A stretch of DNA of 64,000 nt from positions 38,331,192 to 38,395,191 of the forward strand of contig NC_068349.1 in the NCBI RefSeq assembly GCF_014633365.1. Reading direction: 5' to 3'. Position 1 is the first letter of the stretch, and every line of letters starts with the position of its first letter. The position numbers and the translations under genes were made by a program. Positions 37,601 to 49,600 of this stretch are shown piece by piece. The notes under the pieces are model-generated. The model saw only the letters and a list, made by a program, of their open reading frames with translations, was not told the origin of the DNA and ran no database searches. Source of the DNA: Diospyros lotus. Lineage: Eukaryota > Streptophyta > Magnoliopsida > Ericales > Ebenaceae.

Positions 37601-40600
37601 ATATCTTATGGAATTTCATTGAACGATCTATTTTGCAATTGTTTCGTCCGTTTGAAACTTGTTGTTATGAGGTTTGGAAGGAAGCCGCTGAGTGTTATAC
37701 CAACAACATTCAGTGTCTCTATATTGTTGTCCACTCTATCAAGAACATCTAGTAGGCTCAATCTATAGGAAACCTATCTGGGCCAGATGCGTTCTCTCAT
37801 GCAAGAGTTTGAAGCTCTTATTCCATACTTTGCTTCCAAAGCCGCTCATGATTCTCAACGGGGAAAACTGTTCATGGTCCTTACTTTATCCGATCTCAAG
37901 CCTGAGTTCGAGGCCGTCTCCCATCAGATCTTGACTGGGTCCACTAACCTTACTATAAAAAATACATACAAACGATTGCTTAATATGGCTGACAATTCTT
38001 CCTCTACTAGTGTTTTTATAGGTACCCTTCCCGAGGCCTCTGCTCTTGCGTCTTAGACTTCAAGCAGTAATCAGGGTTGGTTTGGTAGCCGCTCTCACCC
38101 TCAGTGCAATTTTTGCAAAAAAGAGGGGCATGAGGAAGACAAGTGTTGGAAGAAGTACAGTAGACCAACTACCCCTCCTGCATCTCATGTTGCACAGAGT
38201 GACCCTAGTCCAACATCAAGCCCTTCGATAGCAACCCTGCCTGCTACTGACTATGAGGCTTTCTTGAAATTCCAAGCGTCTCAGCAATCTACTAGTAATC
38301 TCATGGCTTGTGTTACTCATAAAGCCTTATATATTGGGCCTTGGATTTTGGACTCTAGCGCCACCAATCACATGTGTGATAATAAAGATCTTTTCTTTAC
38401 CCCAACCTTTTCTGAATATTTACCAACAATCACTCTTGCAGATGACACCAAAACGCCAATTAAAGAGATAGGGAAAACCTCTCCTACCTCCTCTCTCTTT
38501 AAATTATGTCCTTTATGTCCCATGTAGTCCTTTTAATTTGCTCTCTATTAGTTATCTTACTAGAGAACTAGATTGTTCAGTAACCTCTATTTCCACTTCT
38601 ATTTGTGTGCAGGATCGAGATACGAGACGGACGAATGGCGTTGTGCGTGAGTCACGGGGCCACTATCATCTTGTTATGCCTAGCTTGCCAGTAGCTTGCA
38701 CCAATGTAGCTTCCCTAGACCTTCTCCACTCTAGTCTCGATCATCCCAACCTCTCCAAATTAAAGAAATTAGTCCCTAGTTTATCATCATTATCCATCTT
38801 TAATTATGAATCATGTCAGCGTGGTAAACACGCTCGTAATTCTTTTTCTAGTCGCATCAATAATAGGGCTAAGGCTCCCTTTTCTCTTGTGCACTCTAAT
38901 GTATGGAGGCCCAGTTGAATTAACTCTATTCCAGGTTTTTCATATTTCGTTACTTTTATTGATGACTTTTCTCATTACACTTGGTTGTTTCTCATGAAGA
39001 GTCGGTCCAAATTGTTTTCTATCTTTTAAACATTTACTGCTGAAATAAAAAAAGTAGTTTGAAGTTTCTATATGTGTTTTATGTAGTGATAATGCCCCTG
39101 AATACTTTTCCTCTCAATTTACTACTTTCATGACTGCTAATGGCATTCTGCATCAGTCTTCCTGTCCTTACACACCTCAACAAAATGGTGTTACTAAGCG
39201 TAAATATTGCCATCTCATTGAAACTACACGAACACTATTTTTACATGCCAATCTTCCCACCAAATTTTGGAGAGATGTTCTTCTTACTCCATGTTATCTA
39301 ATAAATCGCATGCCATCTTCAGTGTTACAAGACAAAATTCATCATTCTCTTTTGTTGCCTACACAACCTGATACGGTCACCGATCAAGACCCAACCCAAG
39401 GCCGACCCAACCCAAACTAGGCAGCCCAGAACTATCCCAAACAGTAGCATCGGAATAGTAGCAAAACTTCATAAGTTTTAGGATTTTACTTCATATTTGA
39501 TTAGGGTTTTATTTCTATTAGAATTCTAGTTGAATTTTATTTATAAGTATTAGATGAATTAGCCAAACTCTATAAATATACCTAGAAGCTAAGAGTTGTA
39601 ATCAATTTTCTTTATTCAATAAATTCCAGCAAACTAGTTCAGTTTTTTCCAGCAAACAACTTCAGTTCTTGTGCCTAGTTGAGAGTCCAACTTTGGTCGT
39701 TGAAATTTGTTCTCTCAAAGGTACTTGAAACTTAGTGTTTCAAGGGTTTCTTTGTATGTTTTCTTTACACACACGCTACACGTTGTGTTAGGTGGTATCA
39801 GAGCGATTAATCAACCAATCAGATGGCCAATCTTGAAGGTAACGGTAGCAACCAGTCTCGTGATGGTGATCAAGGGTTGTCTGCAGTTTGGAGAGCAATC
39901 AAAAAACAACAGAAAGTAACTTGTACCATCCAGCAACAATTGCAGCAAATCAGCAACCAATTGGGTGTCTTACTACAAGTTGATGATGACAATAACCTGA
40001 ATAATGGGGTGAATCAAGCCAGAGCGGAAAGACCACCCATTAATCATCTCCTTGTTAATCCTAGAAGACCAATGATTGAAGATAGCGATGAAGAGGATGA
40101 TCTTGATCGAACAATAGCTAACCTTGTTGGTAGAAGGGTTAGGAGGAATGCGCATCAGCACAACCATTGGGGCAATGATGAGTATAAACTAAAGGTTGAT
40201 ATTCCTACCTTTAGTAGAGATCTTGATATTAAGGGATTCTTGGATTGAATCGCTGAGGTTGACCGATTTTTCGAATACATGGAGATCCCAGATAAACAAC
40301 AAATCAAGTTAGTGGCTTATAGATTGAACGGCGATGCATCTGTTTGGTGGGAGCGATTGAGAGAGACGAGATTGAGGGAAGGCCGACACCCAATTCAAAC
40401 ATTGAGACGAATGAAGCAGCTGTTAAGAGGTAGGTTTTTATCCCCTGATTATGAACAATGTATGTTTGAAGCCTATCAAACAAGTGCATAGGGAATGAGG
40501 ACTGTGAATGAATATACCTCTGAGTTTCTGAGATTGGCAAAGAGGAACTAATTGTCAGAAAATGATAATCAACAAGCAACTCGTTATTTGAATGGGTTGA

Positions 40601-43600
40601 AGCTTGCTATTCATGATAAAATTGGGGTTCAGATGGTTTTGAGTGTGCAAGAAGCAAGGAACTTAGCTTTAAAGGCTGAGTTAATGTTGAGTGAGAGAGC
40701 CCATAATAACAACTATTGTCGATATAGTGGGAATGAAAATAAACAAGCAGATTTTGATAGAGACAAGTCGGTTCAAGGAGTGCAACCCTCCAATCCACCT
40801 CATATAATCAACCCTAATAAGCCTACAACGGGGAGAAACATTCGAGGTACTACTTCTAATCTTCCAAAATTCTCTAATCCTTATGCAAAGCCTATTCTTT
40901 TAAGTATTTCAAGAGCAATGAGGTTGGGCATCGATCTAGTGATTGCCCAAAGAGGAAAATAGTTAACATTGTAGAAAGGGAGGAACATGTGGCTAACGAG
41001 GAAGTCTATTGCGGGCCTGATGGGAAGAATGACGAAAAAGAGTTTGACCATGAAGCGTATAGATGTGTAGTAAGGAAGCAAATGCTATCTCCAAAGAATG
41101 AAGATACTACTCAATGGCATAAGCTTTTTTGCACAAGGTGTACTGTGAAGGGAAAGATCTTTGAGCTAATTATTGATAGCGGAAGTCAAGAAAACATCAT
41201 AGGAAGAGATGTGGTAGAGTTGTTGCAGCTAACTCCTGAGAAACATCCAAATCCTTACACAATTAGATGGATCAAAGAAGTTGGTGGCATACATGCGGAT
41301 GAACGTTGCGAGGTGCCTTTCTCTATTGCTAAGTACTCAGACGAAATTTATTATGATATTCTTGATATGGATGCTTGCCATATTTTATTTAGGAGACCTG
41401 GCAATTTGATGTGAATGCTAAGCACTGGGGTAGGAAGAACATATATCATCTTGAGAAAGAGAGTATACGTTTTCATTGTTACCTATGGTGGAAAAGAACC
41501 AAACCATAGCTTCTAAAGTGGAGGGGAGAAATTTTATTACCATCACACATAAACACTCTAAGTTTATGAGGGAGTGTAAAGATACCCGAGAGATTCACTT
41601 GTTGGTTATAAAGGGGGAGAGCGTGAGTGAGCCACTGGAGGTGAATCAAATTCCAATGGAGGTGCAGGGATTGTTAGAGGAATTTCACGATGAGGTTCCT
41701 GAGGAGTTTGCCTACAACAACACTGTGCATAGTTTAACAAGAAGATCACCATTTTCCATCGTATACATGAAAGTTCCTAATCATGCATTGGATTTGGTAA
41801 AGTTGCCAAAGGTACCAAGTTTCAGTATTACAGCTAGTGACTTAGTCGAGCAAGTTCAATCGGTTCAAGAGGATGTCAAGCAAAAATTGCACAAGGCAAA
41901 TGAGAAGTACAAGGCAGCAGTTGACAAGCATAGGAAGCACAAGGTATTTGAGGTTGGAGATGAAGTCATGATATTCTTGAAGAAGGAACGGATTCCAACA
42001 GGAAAGCAAAACAAGCTCAAGCCAAAAAAGTATGGTCTTTACAAGATTATTACAAAGAAGATCAATGACAATGTTTAAGTTGTAGATTTACCTAATCATA
42101 TGGGTATTTCCAAAACCTTTAATGTTGCTGATCTTTCTTTGTATTTGTCGGATACTGTGTTACCATACCCGAATCATAATTCGAGCCAAATCATAATTCG
42201 ATGACGAATTCTTCTCAAGTGGAGGTGAATGATGCGGTCACCGATCAAGACCCGGCCCAAGGCCAACTCGACTCAAACTGAGTAACCCAGAACCGGCCCA
42301 ACCAGTAGTGTCGGAACAGTAGCGAAACTTCATAAGTTTTAGGATTCTACTTCATGTTTGATCAGAGTTTTATTTCTATTAGAATTCTAGTTGGATTTTA
42401 TTTACAAGTGTTAGATGAATTAGCCAAACTCTATAAATATACCTAGAAGTTAGGGATTGTAATCGGTTTTCTTTATTCAATAAATTCTAGCAAACCAGTT
42501 CGATTTTTTCCAGCAAGCAGCTTTGATTCTTGTGCCTAGTTGAGAGTCCAACTTTGGTCATTAAAGTTTGTTCTCTCAAGAGTACTTGAAACTTATTTTA
42601 CTTACAAGTATTAGATGGATTAGCCAAACTCTATAAATATACCTAGAAGTTAGGAGTTGTAATCGATTTTCTTTATTCAATAAATTCCACCAAACCAATT
42701 CGATTTTTTCTAGCAAGCAGCTTTGGTTCTTGCACCTAGTTGAGAGTTCAGCTTTGGTTGTTGAAGTTTGTTCTCTCAAGGGTACTTGAAACTTATTGTT
42801 TCAAGGATTTCTTTGTGTGTTTTCTTTATACACGCGTTACACGTTGTGTCACAACCACTTTATTCTGTTCCCCTTCATGTATTTGAATGTATCTGTTTTG
42901 TGCATTCTTTGTAACCTGGACAGGATAAACTTCTTGTCAAATCTCTTAAGTGTATCTTTCTCGACTACTCCCGATTGCAGAAATGCTATAAGTATTACTC
43001 TTCTGAGTTGAACCACTATCTTATGTATGTTGATGTCATCTTCTTTGAACAACAGTCTTTCTTCTCGGTTGCTCAACCTAATTCACAGAGTTTTGACCAG
43101 TTATTACCTATTTCATTTTCTTCTTTTACGCTTCCCTCTTTGGGTCCATTTGTCTCCTCCTTTATGGACCCCCTACTACCATCTTTAGGTCCACATTCCA
43201 CGGATTCTCCACTTCTTACATATCATTGTCATCCTCAGCCTATCGTCAGCGCCAACATTCCTCCAAAACAAGACTTTATTGACTTACTCTCTCCGTCAGT
43301 GGTTCCTCCTGCCATGGATCCTGAGTCAAATAGCCTTCTTGTTACTCTGCAAAGGTACAAGGTCCACTCGTAATCCACATCCTCTATAACTTTTTGTGCT
43401 ATGATCGTTTGTCACTTTCTTATAGTGCCTATGTTTCGAGTCTTTCCTCTGTTTCTATTCCTAAAACCACAGGTGAAGCCATGTTGCATCCTGTTTGGCA
43501 TCAGGCTATGTTGGATGAGATTGAAACCTTACATTTGAATGGTACTTGGGATTTGGTGCCTTTACTACCAGGAAAGACTCTCATTGGTTGCCGGTGGGTG

Positions 43601-46600
43601 TTCACCCCTAAAGTGCGCTCCGATGGATAGGTGGATCGTCTTAAGACCCGCTTGGTTACCAAAGGTTTTACACAAATCTATGGGCTAGATTACAGTGATA
43701 CCTTCTCTCTTGTTGCTAAAATGGCCTTTGTTCGCCTATTTCTCTCTATAACTGCCATGCATCATTGGCCGCTCTATCAGCTAGATATTAAAAATACCTT
43801 TCTCCATGGTGATTTGTAGGAGGAGGTTTTTGGAGCCACCACCTGATTTTGTTGCTCATGGAGTCCAATGTAGTTTGCAAACTCAAGAAGTCTCTCTATG
43901 GTCTGAAACAATCTCCCCGAGCGTTATTCGACAGGTTCAGCACCATGGTTCAAGTCTTTGGTCTCACCTGAAGTGAAGTTGATCATTTGGTTTTCTATCG
44001 ACACTCATTTTCTTTATGCATCTATCTTGTTGTTTATGTGGATGACATTGTTATCACAGGGACAGAAGCTGAAGGAACATCTATATCAGCACTTTCAGAC
44101 TAAAGATCTGGGCAGACTTCGATATTTCTTGGGTATTGATATTGCACAATCAATAAATGGTATCTCAATCTCTCAGAGAAAGTATGCACTTGACATCTTA
44201 GAAGAAACTGGTATGGTGAACTGCAAACTGGTTGACACTCCAATGGATCCGAATGTCAAACTCTTACCAAGACAAGGGAGCTCTTTTCAGATCCTGGAAG
44301 GTATCAAAGACTAGTAGGCAAGTTGAACTATCTCATAGTCACTCATCCTGACATTGTTTTTTTTGTGAGTGTAGTTAGTCAGTTTCTTAGTTCTCCATGT
44401 GATTCTCAATGGGATGTTATCTAGATTATGAGATACATCAAAAGAACACTAAGTAAAAAGCTACTCTATGAGGAAAAGGGACATACATATATTTGTTGTT
44501 ATACAGATGCAGATTGGGCAAGATCTCTTTCTGATCGTAGATCAACCTCTAGGTATTATGTTCTTGTGAGAGGAAATCTAGTTTCTTGAAAAAGTAAGAA
44601 ATAAAATGTAATAGCTAGATCCAGTGCAGAGACAGAGTATCGGACTATGGCTAATGCAATTTGTGAGCTCATCTGGCTTAAGTAACTCCTGCAGAAACTC
44701 AAGTTTTGTGAAGTGTCCCCTATAAAGCTTGTTTGTGATAATCAGACTGTCTTGCACATTGCTTCCAATTCAGTTTTCCATAAATGAACCAAACATATTG
44801 AAATCATCTGTCACTTTATTAGAGAGAAGTTGGTTGAAAGTGTTATTGTTACAAAGTTTGTTAACTCCAATGATCAACTTGCAGATGTTTTCACCAAGTC
44901 TCTAAAGGGTCATCGGGTAGAATATATTTGCAACAAACTTGGTGCATATGATATCTATACTCTAATTTGAGGGGGAGAATTACCATTAGTAGTATAATTG
45001 TACATATTTTATATATATTTTATTTGTAATTATTAGGCCTTATAATTAGCCCTAGGTTAAGGTCGTAGATTAAGGCTCATTATGTCTATTATACATAGCA
45101 AGCTAAGAGAGGCCAGTCTCTTAGGTTTTTCTCTCCAAATCATTCTCTCACAGTACTCTTTGGGTACTACATACGATTCAAGGTGAGGTTGACATTAGAA
45201 ACCCTGGGGCTCTGCACAAAGGCTTCACCACTTGGAACAAGATTAGATCATTCTCCTGTCCAATAAATGTCATAACCGCTGAAAAAAAACTGTGGCTTCA
45301 GTTCTTAATCTGTGTTCTAGCCCTCTATTAGCTTCATAATATGAGTCATAATAAGCTTAAGCCTCACTTTTGCGTCAATACATCCCATCATTATCTGTTC
45401 TATTTTTGCAGAACTGATATCACCTTAAGAAGATTATTTTTGCCAGTATAGGGTTGGATTCGTCATAAAGGAAGGAAGCATCCAGCCGATACATCATCCA
45501 CAATAACTCATTTAGCATTCCCAATGTGGAATTTGTGTGGCTCAGAGAATGAAAAAATGTAAACAATGAATAAAAAAGACAACAACTATGAAGGAAAAAA
45601 TGCAACTGAAGGATAAGGAAAGGGACAAATTCTAACCTGTGAACAGCACAATATGATACCCATTTGGTAATTTGACTCTCATTCTTCTCCAAACAATGCA
45701 GCTGAAAGTTAAAACATGGAACATTACAAAAATAATCCATTAAAGCGATGAAAACAAATGGGAAAGATTCTCCTTTGTGTGAATGGAATCCTCTGTGTTC
45801 CTAATCATAACCAAGCCTACTTAAGCTGAGAACAAAGATAAATAACATTACATTGGCTTCTCACTTTTTCCTTTTTCTTTTTCCCATATTTCATATTGAA
45901 AGCTGCTTGTGGTCAGTGTTGACGAAAACCTAGTTGGTTGAGTGAACCAGTTATGTCAATACTATGGACACCATAGAACTTGTACAGATTTCACCAATTA
46001 AACAAGTGGGCTTTACTGCAATAATGGATACGATCACAATTGTTGGCATCTCTACCAATATGGATCCATATGTTACATAGATCCCCTTAGCAAACACAAT
46101 AATTTCAAATGAAGTTAGATCATTATAATATGGAATTATATTTTTATTTCACAAAATAGAAGATGTGTTCCTTTATACTAATGTAAACTCAAGCACCATT
46201 GGAGACTTGGAGTTGATCATGATGAATAAATATGAATTCAAACATGCACCAAAATATTTTCCGCATCAAGCACTTCATACCTTAACTATCCCGTGAAAAT
46301 AAAGTGTCACAATTATTTGTTCACAAATGAAAGGAAAAGGGCACAAAAAAAAAGGAAACTTACTTCCATCTGATAACCTGCTCTTGATGCACACATTGCG
46401 TGGAAGTAAGTGGCACACTTGCAACACTGGGTGCAGGAACCATGAATCTGGTTGCAAATTATGCATGCCTGCAGTTTGATAAAATGGATTGCTTTCAAGT
46501 TTAGATGCATGGACAATCTATACTAATAATTAGTAACCATGCATTTATCAGCTAACCACCTATTGCATTAATATTTAAGTTTTACATAATTTCATATCCT

Positions 46601-49600
46601 TCGAGATTATCAAGAGGCCTATCTTCTGGTTAGAATTAGGCACAAAATCATTGTAAGAAGTGATCATTTGGCTGCAGCCCACTGCAGTCTGCTTTGCATA
46701 ATATTGGTGATAAAACATGATACAAGTGAACTGAAATACTAATTTTCTTATTGATCACACAAATTATTCTATAGTCCTCGAAGTAAGCTGGCAACCAAAT
46801 TCATGATTGCAGCCAGCTGCATCAGCGACATCATTTTTATATAAAACTCATACCTTAACAAAAGAACTTGACGGAATTCTAAGAATTCCAACTGCAGGCT
46901 CCATATTTTCAACATCTGAAAAAGAAACTTCAGGCCGGAACCAGGCACATGTGACGTGAACCCACAGGGTGTCAACATCTGTTGGCTTCAAAGCACCACC
47001 TGCAGAAGCAGAAAAATGCATCAGAATAAAAAAAACAAAAAACAGAATTGAGAGCTCAACGACTAGTAGGTATCAGCAATATGCCTTTTACAGGGCAAAG
47101 GCAACACTCTCTCTCAACATCAGGAGTTTCACATGCTCTGCAAACCCATGATGTGAAATCTTTTACATTTTTTGCTCCATAGCACTCCTGATGGACTGCT
47201 ATTTGACATCTGAAAAAAAGAGTTACATTGTTACAATATAAATGACTTGAATTGGATTAGACTAGAAAGGTACATTTGATCATTGATGATTCAATTCCAA
47301 AAGAAATAGAAACCTCTCTCTTTGATGAGAGCGAATAGAATCCGATACATAAATTAGTTAATAAAAGAATCGAAAAAGCTTTTATTGTATCGCTTAAGTT
47401 ATATAGGAATTCTTGAGCCCAACATACAAACATAGAAAAGCAGGATGTCCATGACGTGTACATGTTAGATGAACCAAATTTTCATTGAATTTTATTTTTC
47501 CCTGACCATATTTTTTTCTTTTTTCGAGGGAAAATTTTTAGAAAAAGAAAAATTCTACTAGCTATCAAAAACATAGTAAATAGATAAACAAATAGTGGGT
47601 CTCATGTCATAATTCAAATACATAAAAAAAACATAAAGATCAACAGATAAACTTTAATACCTGTTGCAAATAATTATTTTGTTATAATCCCAATCCTCAA
47701 CCCATCTGCAGATAGCACATCGTTCTGTTGTCCACTTTGCACAAACAGGTTCATATTTTTCTGTCAGAATGGAATCACTAACAAAATCACCTTCTTGTTT
47801 GGCACGTTTACCTAACCAATAAGCCCTTGCTCCAGGAGCAGGAAAGAATATGCATAAAATTTAAAATCTTTAAGCAAAAGACAGACTACAGTGTTACCTT
47901 GAAGAAAAGAAAGTAACTGCTGTTTATTTAACGTCAGTGAATGAAATCCAAGCGCATTATATTCTAAAATCTGCAGCATCAAAGTTTTAGTTGGTTACAT
48001 AGGATAGGTCAACTTCGTTAACAATGCAAGGAAAATCAAGGGAATATAAATGAGTTGTAGAAAATCATGGAGAGAAAAGAAGTGAGAATCTCAGAAAGGG
48101 AATAAAAATGAGTTATAGATAAAGATAATATTCAAGGATATGGTTTCACATAGCACATTAAGTTGCATGTTCTGCCATCTTGCTTTGAACACCATTTTTG
48201 ATAGGTGGACAAGCAACACAAGATATAATCATAGAAGTGATGCAGATTCACATCAAACATGACACCATCATACAAGCACAGAATGCTGAATTAATCCCTA
48301 AAAGAAACATCATAAATAAGTTGATACATGGTGATACAAAAAGTGCTACAAGCATCCGACTCAAAGAACACAAATCCCACTATACAGTAGAGAACAGTTT
48401 ATGAATCAGAAAGGCTATAGAGTTACTTCAGCTCAATTTCAAGTTTACTGCTCTCACATTATAGAAGAATAGTCAAGATAGAAGCTAGTGAACTCATCCA
48501 ATTCCCCCCTCCCCAAAGCTACAGCATTCAACTTAATCATTACCTTGATCCAGAAGACACAAGAAGAAGATACTATATGTAAGTTCAGAAGAGCAAAACA
48601 CAAAATGATATTCACATAACATCAGCTGCGCATTTGATGTATCTAACAGATACGTACTCATCAATGCAAAAAGAAAAAAGAACAGGTTACTGTCTAAACA
48701 ATTTGAAAACCAGATTTGGACAAGAAATTTGGTAAAGGAATAATGATAGAGGGATCAGGTACAAACCCATTTCTCTAGGGGTAGCATCGACTCCTTCACT
48801 TTAATGCTAACCTTCCATTTTTTGGCTCTGGAACCGGTATGTCGTTCCCATTCACTGAGCGTTTGTTTATTTGTTCCACATGAACCACACTTACACTGAA
48901 CTCTGAATAGGCAGGGGGGGGGGGGGGGGGGGGGGGAACAGAAGCAAATTAAAAATCCTGCCTACATAAAGAAATTCAGATTATAAAGAAGTTCAGATCT
49001 ACTTTACTTTCTTTTACCACATCCACAGAGAATCAGATTGATCAACAAACATCCAAGTCTGTATCTGAATAATTTCTTTGATTTATTTGATTTTCAGAGT
49101 TCGTGCTTGACTAAACAATTTGTTTCTGATTGTTTTATAATACAACAATAAAGAAAGGAAAATTAAAGTCCAAAGTGCATCCTCAATATCTTAACTTCCT
49201 TCACATAACAAGTATGTACTTGCATACAACCAAATCAACTACAGTGCCAAGGATGACATAATACACACAAGATGGAAGAGATAATGAGAAGCACATACAT
49301 AAAAGAGCATCATAACCAGATAAGTTAACCAGTTCACATTAGAAATCTTATCCCTAAGCCATTCATCATATAACATGTCAATGTCTTTCCTTAGTTTTAT
49401 TGTTTCAAGTAATAAAAATGGAATCATAAACCATGTAATTTGGTTGCACCTCAAATTAATGTAAAGTGAGCCCTACCAGCCAGCTAAATCAGTTTCACAT
49501 AGCACAATCTTTAAAACTTGCATCATGAACAAGGAGTAAATCATCCACCTGGTGTTTTCAAGAGAAGATTGTCTGTCCTTACTACCAAAACTTCCCTTGC

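Larger units (their letters stand above)
39369..42851 (+). mobile_element. Ty3/gypsy deletion derivative nested in the copia element
   Basis: The element is 3483 bp with TG...CA ends and a perfect 5-bp target duplication caacc (39364-39368, 42852-42856). A primer site ggtatcagagcg follows the 5' LTR. Coding remnants: gypsy gag ([34 protein letters not shown]), an aspartic protease with the DSG motif ([18 protein letters not shown], 41160 on) and the extreme C-terminus of integrase ([16 protein letters not shown], 41930). RT, RNase H and the integrase core are missing; protease-side sequence jumps to integrase tail near 41700. It could only have moved with enzymes from another copy. The copia integrase frame resumes directly after it. 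Confidence 0.9.
36742..45152 (+). mobile_element. Ty1/copia retrotransposon in ATX intron 15, split by a gypsy insertion
   Basis: A copia element antisense to ATX. LTRs of about 170 bp lie at about 36742-36912 and 44976-45152. A tRNA-Met-type primer site (ggtatcaaagcc, 36914-36925) follows the first, and a purine tract (gagggggag) precedes the second. Order: gag from about 37348, protease with [11 protein letters not shown] (near 38340), GAG-pre-integrase, integrase ([16 protein letters not shown] near 39150), then the gypsy insertion at 39369-42851. Integrase resumes after it, followed by RT ([22 protein letters not shown] intact locally) and RNase H to 44970. Multiple stops and frameshifts are present. 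The outer target duplication is unclear (gtcct/gtact at best), so ends are approximate. Confidence 0.85.
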
